Source: Armatimonadota bacterium (GTDB taxonomy: Bacteria; Bacteroidota; Ignavibacteria; OLB7). Taken from it: 36,118 nucleotides of DNA. The notes beneath the pieces are model-generated. The model had not been told where the DNA came from and did no database searches. It saw only the letters and a list, made by a program, of their open reading frames with translations. Every line of letters starts with the position of its first letter. Positions within the stretch are counted from its first letter, which is position 1. The translations under genes were made by a program, and so were the position numbers. The stretch is from positions 1 to 36,118 of the forward strand of contig JADZEY010000072.1 in assembly GCA_020850315.1 (NCBI GenBank), in the 5' to 3' direction. Shown here piece after piece: positions 16,354 through 23,406 of the stretch.

Positions 16354-17724
16354 ATGATCGTCACAAAATTCGGCGGGGCGGTGCTTGGCAACGCCGCTGG
16401 CGTGAAAAGCGCGTGCGCCACAATTTGCACGCTTCCTTCGCCACAGTTGGTGGTGGTTAGCGCGTTTGCCAACGTCACAAACTGGCTAGAGCAGATTGCC
16501 CACCGCGCTACGGAAGACCCCACCGAAGCCTTCCGGTTGCTGCAAGAATTGCTGAAACACCACGAGCACATCGCCGCCCAGCTTCTTCCCGAACCAGCCT
16601 ACGCCGATTGGTTGAACCACGCTATCCCGTGGGCCGCACGGCTGGATGAAATCGTTCAGGGCTTATCCATCGTCCGCGAACTTTCGCCGCGCACCTTGGA
16701 TATGATTGTCCATTATGGCGAACGCTACTCTTCCTCCATCGTTGCCGCTGCGCTGCAGCAAGCAACCACCATCCCGGTAGTCCCGATTTCCGCGCTGGAG
16801 CTGATCATCACCGATGATGCCCACCGCTACGCCCGCCCCAACATTGAACTAACCCGCGAGCGGGTCCAGGCGCTGCTGCATGAGTATCGCGGCAAAGAAG
16901 TGATCCTTCTGACCGAAGGGTATATTGCCCGTGGGGCATCGGGCCAGGTGACAACTATGGGGCGCGAAAGCTCCTCCTACACGGCCACGCTGTTGGGCCA
17001 GCTTCTTCAGGCCGATGAAGTCCGTATCTACACCGATGTCCCCGGCGTGATGACCGCCGACCCCGCCATTATCCCTGCCGCCGAAACTATCCCCACCATG
17101 AGCTACGAGATGGCCAATGCCCTTGCCGAGCTTGGCGCAAAAGTGCTGCACCCGCGCACGGTTGCTCCGGTGGAGCGTGCCAGCATTCCGCTGGTGATTA
17201 CCTCGCTGCAAGGGGGGGGGAAGTCCACCGTGATCGCTTCCCAGCCGAACAATGTGGCGCGTGGATCCCGCTCGATAGCCTTGCTTCCCGAAGCAACCGT
17301 GGTGATGATTGAGACTGAGGTTGCAAATGCACAGTTCGACCAATTCTGCCAGACGCTTGCCGCCCAGGTTCCGCTGCTGTGGCGGCATCACTTCCGCCGG
17401 AAACATACGGTGGTGACGGCATTGCCAATCGAGCCGGGAATCCGGTTGCCGTCGGAGTACGTTCAGGGCTACATCCGTGCCGATATTCACGATGCTGCGG
17501 TCGTCTCGTTGGTGAGCCAGCATCCCATTCCCATCCGAGAGCTCCAGATGTTTTTCGGTGTTCTGAAATCCCAGCCGATACTGGCGTTGCAGGGGGGGGG
17601 GGATGCACGCACGCTGAGTGTGGCAATTGCGCGGGAACACGCACACCAGATTGTGGAGCAATTACACCAGCTGATAGCTGCCCCTACCGTTCCGCAGGTG
17701 TCTGATTCAGTTCTTGTGTGGTGA
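16354..17724 (+). CDS. lysC: aspartate kinase
   Basis: The enzyme phosphorylates aspartate, the first step to lysine, threonine and methionine. The 456-residue product shows the KFGG motif at residues 5-8, 'YGERYSSSIVAAAL' at 121-134, the nucleotide-site region 'TTMGRESSSYTATLLG' at 200-215, 'YTDVPGVMTADP' at 226-237 and 'LGAKVLHPRTV' at 260-270. Two ACT-type regulatory segments should occupy about 300-450, but they are weakly conserved. In the common form GRxGSDYTA the Gly and Asp are conserved; here both are Ser (GRESSSYTA). Two long G-runs (9 G at 17212-17220 and 11 G at 17592-17602) lie in frame and encode Gly triplets. The next gene starts 6 nt after the stop. Confidence 0.92.
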   Translation: MIVTKFGGAVLGNAAGVKSACATICTLPSPQLVVVSAFANVTNWLEQIAHRATEDPTEAFRLLQELLKHHEHIAAQLLPEPAYADWLNHAIPWAARLDEIVQGLSIVRELSPRTLDMIVHYGERYSSSIVAAALQQATTIPVVPISALELIITDDAHRYARPNIELTRERVQALLHEYRGKEVILLTEGYIARGASGQVTTMGRESSSYTATLLGQLLQADEVRIYTDVPGVMTADPAIIPAAETIPTMSYEMANALAELGAKVLHPRTVAPVERASIPLVITSLQGGGKSTVIASQPNNVARGSRSIALLPEATVVMIETEVANAQFDQFCQTLAAQVPLLWRHHFRRKHTVVTALPIEPGIRLPSEYVQGYIRADIHDAAVVSLVSQHPIPIRELQMFFGVLKSQPILALQGGGDARTLSVAIAREHAHQIVEQLHQLIAAPTVPQVSDSVLVW

Positions 17725-17730
17725 TGCTTC

Positions 17731-19662
17731 ATGCGCCCAATTCTACCAACCCTCCTTGCCTTGCTGCTTCTGGTTGCACGGGGGGGCGTTGCCGTTGGGC
17801 AGGTTCCGGTGCTTTCCGACACGCTGTTGCGCCCGCAATGGTTGGCCACCCGCACCGAACGCTACGTGGCAACCCATGCAACGTCAATCTTCCTTGATTA
17901 CTCACTTCAGCAACCTTCACTTGTTGGGCATCTGCAGGGGGTGTTTGGTTCCACAACCACACTAACCGCCAACCGCCCCACCCGCGACCGATTGGATGCA
18001 CAGCTGGAGTTTGCCCTTCCGATAGGGCTGGCGATTCAGCCCTACGTTCTTGCCGATGGTGTGATGCTGGACGAAGCAGGAGCCGGAACCAGCCGCATTC
18101 CTGGGTTCAACAACACCACGGCTGGATTCTTGGGGGCTGGGCTTCGCTGGGGCGATAGTGCCAACCTGAACCACATCGGCGTTGCTGCTGGCGGCGGCTA
18201 CAATCGCCAGTTGAACGTTCACAACAACGGCCTTGCCCTGGTGGCCAACGCGGCGGCGGCGTTGGAGCTTGCCGGGTACTCCATCACCCTGGACGGCGAT
18301 GGACGCTGGTACAACCTTCAACCCCTTTCCAATCTGAACACCGCCTTGCAGTTCAGGGCCATGCGCCAATTTGAGGAGCGCGCCGTTGGCCAGCTTGAAA
18401 TCCAATATGACCTTGCCCGCTCCGATCTGTACTTGGCCCGCCCCGAGGAAGACATTTTGGCCAATGGCGGGGCCGGCTACATTGGGCTGGAGCGGCGGCA
18501 GGATAATCGTTTGGGGGTGTTTGCCCAGGTGGGGCTTCCAATCATGGATGAGGTGGATATTTCCATCGGAAGCACCATTGCGCGCCAGGGGTATGGCGTG
18601 TTCCAGCGGGGGGATATCGCCGTGCCGGTTCAGCACGAACGGAATCCGTTTTTGCTTGATCGCCATGATCTTTCCATCGGTGTCTTGTCGCGGCTGGCTT
18701 GGCTTCCGCTGGGGGGAAGGGTGGAATTGAAATTGGAGTACAACACAACCGAGCAGGATAACCTTGTGGAGGCGGTCGCGCCAATCAGCGATGTGTTGCT
18801 GAAGGAGAAGCGCGAGACCAATTCCTTGAACGATTTTGTTTCCGAGCAGATATTGGCTTCGGCGATTGCCGAGCATCAGTTTGGCGGCGGCGACACGCTT
18901 GGTGTTGTGGGGTCGGTTGGCATTTACCGCTACAACACCCCAGCCGGAAACTTCATTGACTACGACCAGCAATCCATCCATGCCCAGGCGTATTACCGCC
19001 ATTCGTTTAGCCCTTTTCTGCTGGCTGGCCTAACCGTGCAAACATTTCTGACCCATCTGGTGTATCTATCGGGGCGATTCAGCAGCGATAATTCTTGGAA
19101 CCGAATCTTCCGATTCTCTCCATCGGTGCAATTCCAGCCGGGGGAGTGGTTGCGGAACGAACTGGTTGCCGAAGTGAGTGCAAACTACACCCAGTATGAT
19201 TTCGAGGAGTTGTTCCAGACCGTGCGGGGGCGTTCCTTCCGCGAGCTTCGCCTGCGCGACTCGCTAACCGCACAGCTCACGAACTCACTCACCCTTTGGA
19301 TTTCCGGGGAATTGCGGGTTTCCGAGCGGAGCAGTTTCAGCTGGGCGCAATTTGCCGAAAGCCCGCTGGAGCGAACCCGAACCGAGGGGGGGGAAGCGGG
19401 GATTGCAACCGAGCGGTACGCCGGAATCACGGTGGGGATTGGGGGGAAATTCTTCAGGGTGAAATCGTTCCGAAGCAATCCACAGAACACGTTGGAGCCG
19501 TATTCGGATCGGGTTTCGGTTGGGCCCACGGTGCGGCTGGTTGCCGAGCTTTCTGCGGCAAGCCGAATCGAGCTTCAGGGGTGGTGGGAACATCAATTCA
19601 GCGACAGCCAGCTAACCGGACGCACACCTTCGTTGTTTCTGGTTGCCGGACTTCAACTCTAG
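17731..19662 (+). CDS. putative outer-membrane beta-barrel protein
   Basis: The 643-residue product has a signal peptide (about residues 1-25, ending near VAVGQV). Many alternating hydrophobic/polar beta-strand segments follow, with Gly- and aromatic-rich turns (for example 'LGVVGSVGIYRYNTPAGN', 'ITVGIGGKFFRVKSF'), and the protein ends in a strand 'LFLVAGLQL'. This pattern suits a large outer-membrane barrel, but I recognise no named family. It starts 6 nt after lysC and precedes a GHKL ATPase by 32 nt. That implies co-transcription, though no pathway link is evident. Confidence 0.7.
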   Translation: MRPILPTLLALLLLVARGGVAVGQVPVLSDTLLRPQWLATRTERYVATHATSIFLDYSLQQPSLVGHLQGVFGSTTTLTANRPTRDRLDAQLEFALPIGLAIQPYVLADGVMLDEAGAGTSRIPGFNNTTAGFLGAGLRWGDSANLNHIGVAAGGGYNRQLNVHNNGLALVANAAAALELAGYSITLDGDGRWYNLQPLSNLNTALQFRAMRQFEERAVGQLEIQYDLARSDLYLARPEEDILANGGAGYIGLERRQDNRLGVFAQVGLPIMDEVDISIGSTIARQGYGVFQRGDIAVPVQHERNPFLLDRHDLSIGVLSRLAWLPLGGRVELKLEYNTTEQDNLVEAVAPISDVLLKEKRETNSLNDFVSEQILASAIAEHQFGGGDTLGVVGSVGIYRYNTPAGNFIDYDQQSIHAQAYYRHSFSPFLLAGLTVQTFLTHLVYLSGRFSSDNSWNRIFRFSPSVQFQPGEWLRNELVAEVSANYTQYDFEELFQTVRGRSFRELRLRDSLTAQLTNSLTLWISGELRVSERSSFSWAQFAESPLERTRTEGGEAGIATERYAGITVGIGGKFFRVKSFRSNPQNTLEPYSDRVSVGPTVRLVAELSAASRIELQGWWEHQFSDSQLTGRTPSLFLVAGLQL

Positions 19663-19694
19663 ACTCTACAAGATTTTAGCAGGGATCAACACAA

Positions 19695-20135
19695 GTGGCA
19701 CAGACGAACAACAGCGGAACCATCCTTCTGCAAAAGCGATTTTACACCAACAAGCAGGAGCTTTCGCTGCTGCTGCGCGAGCTTGAGCGGCTGCGCCCGC
19801 AGCTGCCGATCAGCAGCGACCAGTTCCACAACTTGGTGATAGCCATGACCGAGGCCGTCAACAACGCCATTGTTCACGGCAATCAGTTGGACCCCGGCAA
19901 GCAGGTCTTCTACGAACTTTCCACGACTGATACGGGGGTGCGGTGTGTGATTGAAGATGAAGGGGAAGGATTTACGATAGAGGACCTTGCCAACCCCATC
20001 AGCCCCGAAAATTTACTGATGGAAAGCGGGCGCGGAATGTTCATTATCGGCGCGCTGATGCAGGACCTGAAAGCAGTGAAAACCGAGAAAGGAATGCGAG
20101 TGGAGTTCCTGTGTACCGGGGGCTTGGGAGCGTGA
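19695..20135 (+). CDS. GHKL ATPase of the anti-sigma-factor (RsbW/SpoIIAB-like) type
   Basis: The 146-residue single-domain protein contains the HATPase_c_2 motifs. The N-box 'TEAVNNAIVHGN' (52-63) has Glu53 and Asn57, the G1 box is DEGEGF (88-93) and the G2 box is GRGMFII (112-118). Such stand-alone domains usually act as serine kinases or anti-sigma factors in partner-switching modules with STAS-domain antagonists and PP2C phosphatases. No STAS or PP2C gene is adjacent here, so partners must be elsewhere. Translation starts at GTG 19695, preceded by AGGGA about 10 nt upstream. Confidence 0.88.
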   Translation: MAQTNNSGTILLQKRFYTNKQELSLLLRELERLRPQLPISSDQFHNLVIAMTEAVNNAIVHGNQLDPGKQVFYELSTTDTGVRCVIEDEGEGFTIEDLANPISPENLLMESGRGMFIIGALMQDLKAVKTEKGMRVEFLCTGGLGA

Positions 20136-20138
20136 GGA

Positions 20139-20255
20139 AATGCCGAGTGTCGAATGTCGAATGGAGGAAATGTCAAATGTCAAATGTCGAATAACCTCTT
20201 TGCTACTGACCACTGACCACTGACTACTGACCACTACCCAATGCCCACTGCCCAC
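20139..20255 (+). repeat. heptamer-based tandem repeats (STRR-like)
   Basis: The stretch is composed of short units with 7-nt periodicity: ATGTCAA/ATGTCGA copies, then ACTGACC/ACTGACT copies, then CCCAATG/CCCACTG copies. A 28-nt segment (20183-20210) is exactly repeated at 22510-22537. The start codon of the following glycosyltransferase gene lies inside this repeat. Confidence 0.9.
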
Positions 20256-21593
20256 GCTCCCACCCGTTTCCTCCTTCTCCTTGGTGGCTTGGTCTTTCTT
20301 CTACTTGCTCCGCTCCCGTTTCTTGGCGATCTGCGCACGGCATTGTTGGAGTATCTAGTTCTCACCGTTTCGGCCACACTTCTGCTTGGGGTTGGTTGTT
20401 GGCTAAGTTTCAGGAATGGATGCCAGCTTCCGGCGCGCCACATTCTGTTGGTTGCCGGGCTGCTTCGCCTTGCCATGCTGCCGATGATGCCGTCGCTGTC
20501 GGATGACGTGTATCGCTACTTGTGGGATGGCCGATTGCTACTGCATGGCCAAAACCCGTATCACGTCACCCCAGCGGAAACCACATTTCGGGATGAGCTG
20601 TTCCAGCTTCAGGGCTATCCCACCACTCACACGATTTATCCGCCGGGTGCGCAGTTGCTATTTGCCGGGGCCGTTGCCGTCGGCCAGACCTTCGGTAGCA
20701 GTTGGCAATGGGATTTCCTGATCTGGAAATTGATGGTGATCGCTAGCGAGTTGCTGGCTATTTACCTGCTGCTGCGGTTGTTGCAATCGCAAGGGATGCC
20801 GGCTTGGTATGGGGTGCCGTATGCTTGGCATCCGTTGGTTGTGGTCGAGCTTTCGGGCCAGGCCCATACCGATGCCTTCTGGGTGCTGGCAATCGCGTTG
20901 ATGCTGTGGGGATTTGCTTCCGGTTCCGCCGGGAAAGGGTTGCCGGCAGCCGTGGTTGGTGGGGCGGTCAGGGTGTTCCCGTTCGTGGCTGTGCCGTTGT
21001 GGTGGCGGTTCCTTCCTGGCCGCGATGTGCTTGTTGCGCTGGCTTGGTCTGCAGGTGGATTGCTGCTGCTGATCCCATTTCTTGATCCCGTAGCGGCGGG
21101 GAATTATCTGGAGGTGATGCTGCGGTTCACCAACTACTATGAGTTCAATGGTGGGGCCTACTACGGGATGAAATGGTTGCTGGATGCCCTCCATCTTCAG
21201 CCATCGAATCAGATAGCGGGGGGGGTGCTGTTGGGTGTACAGTTGGTGGCGTTTGTGTGTATCTGGAGTTGGCCAACGAAAGATCGCTCCGTGCGCTCGC
21301 TTGCGTGGCGGATGCTGCTGCTGCTCACCTTCCAGATCGCGCTGCCAGCAAAGGTTCATGTGTGGTATTTCGTTGCCCCGCTGTTTCTGCTGCCGATAAC
21401 GTGGGAGCGCGGGTTGCGCTGGGGATGGTGGTGGCTGGCGTTGGTGGCTCCGTTCACCTACATCGCCTACACCGGGCCGGAAGTGGTGGAACCAACCTGG
21501 CTGCTGGCGATAGAGTGGGGGGGATTTGTGCTGCTGGCCGCTGCCGAGCGGCTCCAGAAAAAAAACAGCCCGACCAACCTTGGCCGGGCTTGA
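20241..21593 (+). CDS. polytopic membrane glycosyltransferase, GT87/mannosyltransferase-like
   Basis: The 450-residue protein has about ten to twelve membrane segments. After the second segment comes the motif 'SDDVYRYLWDGRLL' (86-99) followed by 'HGQNPY', typical of polyprenol-phosphate-sugar-dependent GT-C fold enzymes such as GT87/DUF2029; the acidic pair Asp88-Asp89 is the likely catalytic site. It probably transfers a sugar from a lipid carrier to an envelope acceptor outside the cytoplasmic membrane. Donor and acceptor cannot be read from sequence. The ATG 20241 falls within a tandem repeat and lacks a Shine-Dalgarno sequence, yet the first membrane segment begins at about residue 10, so the true start must be close by. 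Confidence 0.8.
   Translation: MPTAHAPTRFLLLLGGLVFLLLAPLPFLGDLRTALLEYLVLTVSATLLLGVGCWLSFRNGCQLPARHILLVAGLLRLAMLPMMPSLSDDVYRYLWDGRLLLHGQNPYHVTPAETTFRDELFQLQGYPTTHTIYPPGAQLLFAGAVAVGQTFGSSWQWDFLIWKLMVIASELLAIYLLLRLLQSQGMPAWYGVPYAWHPLVVVELSGQAHTDAFWVLAIALMLWGFASGSAGKGLPAAVVGGAVRVFPFVAVPLWWRFLPGRDVLVALAWSAGGLLLLIPFLDPVAAGNYLEVMLRFTNYYEFNGGAYYGMKWLLDALHLQPSNQIAGGVLLGVQLVAFVCIWSWPTKDRSVRSLAWRMLLLLTFQIALPAKVHVWYFVAPLFLLPITWERGLRWGWWWLALVAPFTYIAYTGPEVVEPTWLLAIEWGGFVLLAAAERLQKKNSPTNLGRA
21567..21590 (-). terminator. terminator of the lipoprotein gene, overlapping the end of the glycosyltransferase gene
   Basis: Arms 21567-21575 and 21582-21590 form a 9-bp stem on the minus strand with one G-U pair, a 6-nt loop and then a nine-T run. 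On the plus strand the same position is an A-C mismatch and the T run is only five, so it serves the minus gene better. It lies entirely within the last codons of the plus-strand gene. Confidence 0.8.
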
Positions 21594-21617
21594 AGTTTTT
21601 CAGTGACTCCGGAACCC

Positions 21618-22061
21618 TTACGGGTTGCGGCGAACGCTTGATTCCTGCGAGCTACTGTTGCTGCTTCCGCTTGGTGTGCGGCGGACGTTCGACTCCTGCG
21701 AGCTGTTGGTGCTTCCGCCACGGCGCACTTCCGATTCTTTTGCAGTGTTCTGCCCAGCGCGGCGTGTTTCCGATTCGGTTGACTTATTCTCGGCTGGTTT
21801 TGCTGTGGTCTTCCCTGCGGCACCTTTCTCATCATCCTTGTGGTCGTGATTGGCGTCGCCATGGTCGTCATGCTTCATGGTGGAATCATGCTTCATGGTG
21901 TCGGCTGCGGGCGGTGCCGGGGTTGGTGTTGGCGCAGGCATTGCCGGAACGGAGTCCTTTTTTGTTGTGTCGGTTGCCGGGGCTTCATCGGCTTTTTTGC
22001 CACAGGCCACAACGGTAAGGGCTGTGATTGCCAGAGTTAGGAAAATCGAGCGTGTTTTCAT
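21618..22061 (-). CDS. low-complexity lipoprotein with His/Asp-rich and ESxxRR repeat segments
   Basis: The 147-residue product starts with a lipoprotein signal peptide ('LAITALTVVAC'; lipid-modified Cys20). A Pro/Thr-rich linker follows, then a His/Asp/Lys-rich segment ('MKHDSTMKHDDHGDANHDH') that could bind divalent metals. The C-terminal region has four spaced ESxxRR motifs (ESETRR, ESEVRR, ESNVRR, ESSVRR). I recognise no family; it probably sits in the periplasm or outer membrane. I chose the internal Met at 22061 because only that start puts the lipobox at a normal distance; an upstream in-frame ATG at 22121 would add 20 unlikely residues. Confidence 0.75.
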   Translation of the reverse strand: MKTRSIFLTLAITALTVVACGKKADEAPATDTTKKDSVPAMPAPTPTPAPPAADTMKHDSTMKHDDHGDANHDHKDDEKGAAGKTTAKPAENKSTESETRRAGQNTAKESEVRRGGSTNSSQESNVRRTPSGSSNSSSQESSVRRNP

Positions 22062-22118
22062 GGTTGATTGTTGGGATATGCTTGAATGCTTAAGTACGTG
22101 TGCTGCACGCAGCCGCCG

Positions 22119-22126
22119 CAAAGATA
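22119..22126 (-). promoter_or_regulatory. possible TAnnTTTG -7 element before lipoprotein gene
   Basis: On the minus strand TATCTTTG occurs 57 nt upstream of the chosen lipoprotein start, the same octamer as before larC. A -33 box is not obvious. Confidence 0.4.
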
Positions 22127-22261
22127 GCAGATGCGCGGCGAAGTCCTGTGAGGAATTTTCGGTGCCGAAGATTAACGGGCGGAACGGACATCCCTCCGGA
22201 ACACCCCGCCGCCTAACGTTCTGCTACACATTCCCCCTGCCACATCGGCAGCGTGGCGGGC

Positions 22262-22269
22262 TATATTTG
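22262..22269 (+). promoter_or_regulatory. possible -7 element of tRNA-Val
   Basis: TATATTTG, a perfect TAnnTTTG match, ends 12 nt before the mature tRNA-Val 5' end, a fitting place for a tRNA promoter. No clear TTTG is found at the -33 distance. Confidence 0.45.
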
Positions 22270-22281
22270 CAGCCCGCAAAT

Positions 22282-22358
22282 GGGGTTATGGCACAGTTGG
22301 TTAGCGCGCTTCCTTGACATGGAAGAGGTCACAGGTTCGAGTCCTGTTAACCCCACCA
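22282..22358 (+). tRNA. tRNA-Val (anticodon GAC)
   Basis: The acceptor pairs GGGGTTA (22282-22288) with TAACCCC (22348-22354). The anticodon stem CTTCC/GGAAG encloses TTGACAT (anticodon GAC), the T arm is ACAGG/CCTGT, and the discriminator is A22355. A CCA tail is encoded at 22356-22358, unlike tRNA-Lys in this window. The D stem has one A-C mismatch. Confidence 0.95.
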
Positions 22359-22362
22359 AGCA

Positions 22363-22397
22363 CGGCGATTCCTGAATTGGAGTCGCCGTTTTTTTTT
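22363..22397 (+). terminator. intrinsic terminator of tRNA-Val
   Basis: Arms 22363-22372 and 22379-22388 pair (one G-U) around a 6-nt loop, followed by nine T residues. Confidence 0.92.
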
Positions 22398-22660
22398 GTG
22401 CGCCCCCCTGCTACGCGGCAAGCCGCTTCGCGTCCCCCCAAGCCTGGGGGGAAGACAAGGGGGAATGGAGAATGGAGAATGGGGGGAGTGCCGGATGGGG
22501 GGAATGTTGAATGTCGAATAACCTCTTTGCTACTGACTACTGACCAATCCCCAACTTCCTCTGTGCGCCCCCCTGCTACGCGGCAAGCCGCTTCGCGTCC
22601 CCCCAAGCCTGGGGGGAAGACAAGGGGAATGGAAGGAGTGCCGGATGGGGGGAATGTCGG
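22397..22660. repeat. pair of 66-bp direct repeats plus heptamer repeat copy
   Basis: A 66-bp sequence containing GCGGCAAGCCGC-type and CCCCCCAAGCCTGGGGGG palindromes occurs at about 22397-22462 and again at 22562-22627. Each copy is followed by a related 'GGAGTGCCGGATGGGGGGAATGT' tail. Between them, 22500-22550 carries a copy of the ATGTCGAATAACCTCTTTGC heptamer family. I see no gene in 22398-22680; open frames there are translations of the repeats. Confidence 0.85.
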
Positions 22661-22680
22661 ATGAGGGGAATGTCACTGTG

Positions 22681-23025
22681 CTATGCTCCAATCGCAAGCG
22701 CAACGGCGTTCACAATCTCGTTAAGTTCATCGTCGGTAACTACGCCTAACCGTTTGGTGAATCGCTGTAGGTCAAAAGACTTGACCTGTGAGCAATCTAC
22801 ATTCGACGTTTTAGAAAGCCCATTATCAGGGGTTGGTTCTAACCTGATAAAGAAGAACGCAATGTGGTGTGGTTGCCAGTTCCGTATGGGAACAACAATC
22901 CTTACGGGAAGCCGACGAAGCCCTGAGTGGTTGATGACAACGCCGGGGCGCGTTTTCAGTATCTCACTTCCTGTTTGTGGCTCAAAATTTATCAGCCAAA
23001 CCTCTCCACGTTCGGGGTTGCGCAT
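22681..23025 (-). CDS. MazF/PemK-type mRNA interferase toxin
   Basis: The 114-residue product begins 'NPERGEVWLINFEPQTGSE' and continues with 'KTRPGVVINHSG' and 'RIVVPIRNWQPHH', the core of the MazF/PemK endoribonuclease fold. The N-terminal Arg-Gly-Glu-Val-Trp and the KTRP motif are the substrate and active-site strands. It should cleave mRNA at short sequence motifs when freed from its antitoxin. It begins 3 nt after the antitoxin stop codon on the same strand, the standard toxin-antitoxin order. The C-terminal 'LQRFTKRLGVVTDDELNEI' is also typical. Confidence 0.9.
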   Translation of the reverse strand: MRNPERGEVWLINFEPQTGSEILKTRPGVVINHSGLRRLPVRIVVPIRNWQPHHIAFFFIRLEPTPDNGLSKTSNVDCSQVKSFDLQRFTKRLGVVTDDELNEIVNAVALAIGA

Positions 23026-23028
23026 CCG

Positions 23029-23232
23029 TTAAAACTCCACCACATCCTGATTGCCGTCTATCACTTCGTACTCTGGCAACACGTTTTCCACTTGCTGCCG
23101 AATGATTGCTTCGCGTTGTTCGCGGGGAAGTTGGCGTAACTCGGTTGCCGTCATCGTACGGGAACGGTCGTTGCATGGTTGACCAATCTGGCCAACACCT
23201 TGCACCGCCACATTGTTGTGATGCCCTTTCAT
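23029..23232 (-). CDS. antitoxin partner of the MazF-type toxin
   Basis: The 67-residue acidic protein ends in 'QREAIIRQQVENVLPEYEV', a helical toxin-binding tail typical of small antitoxins. I recognise no DNA-binding family in its N-terminal half, but its position 3 nt upstream of a MazF-type toxin makes the role clear. The start at 23232 is set by an AGGAG Shine-Dalgarno sequence eight bases upstream. An in-frame ATG at 23289 lacks this and would add 19 residues. A shorter start at the internal Met (residue 27) is possible. Confidence 0.8.
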   Translation of the reverse strand: MKGHHNNVAVQGVGQIGQPCNDRSRTMTATELRQLPREQREAIIRQQVENVLPEYEVIDGNQDVVEF

Positions 23233-23352
23233 AGTGTTCACTCCTGTCTTGGTTGACGCAAAATAACCGCTGGCGATTGTGCTTTGCAATACTGCTCAGG
23301 AAAAAGAGTGGGGCCGCCGCCGCCCCCTTGCGTTTTCTTCGCCCCCCAGCCG

Positions 23353-23360
23353 TATCTTCG
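23353..23360 (+). promoter_or_regulatory. possible -7 element of the restriction-modification gene
   Basis: TATCTTCG differs by one base from TAnnTTTG and shares the context TATCTTYGCCCYCC with the larC upstream region. It lies 46 nt before the ATG at 23407, in the divergent gap between the toxin-antitoxin operon and the R-M gene. Confidence 0.35.
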
Positions 23361-23406
23361 CCCCCCTAACTTCTCCTGTTCCCGTCCACTTCCTTGCTCA
23401 ACCATC

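Noticed and set aside
20139-20255. CRISPR array
   Set aside because: The repeats are 7-nt units without spacers; no direct repeats of 23-40 nt with unique spacers and no cas genes are present anywhere in the window.
22301-22606. Minus-strand frame over tRNA-Val and the repeats
   Set aside because: It runs through a tRNA, its terminator and two direct repeats; it is a translation of non-coding repeats.
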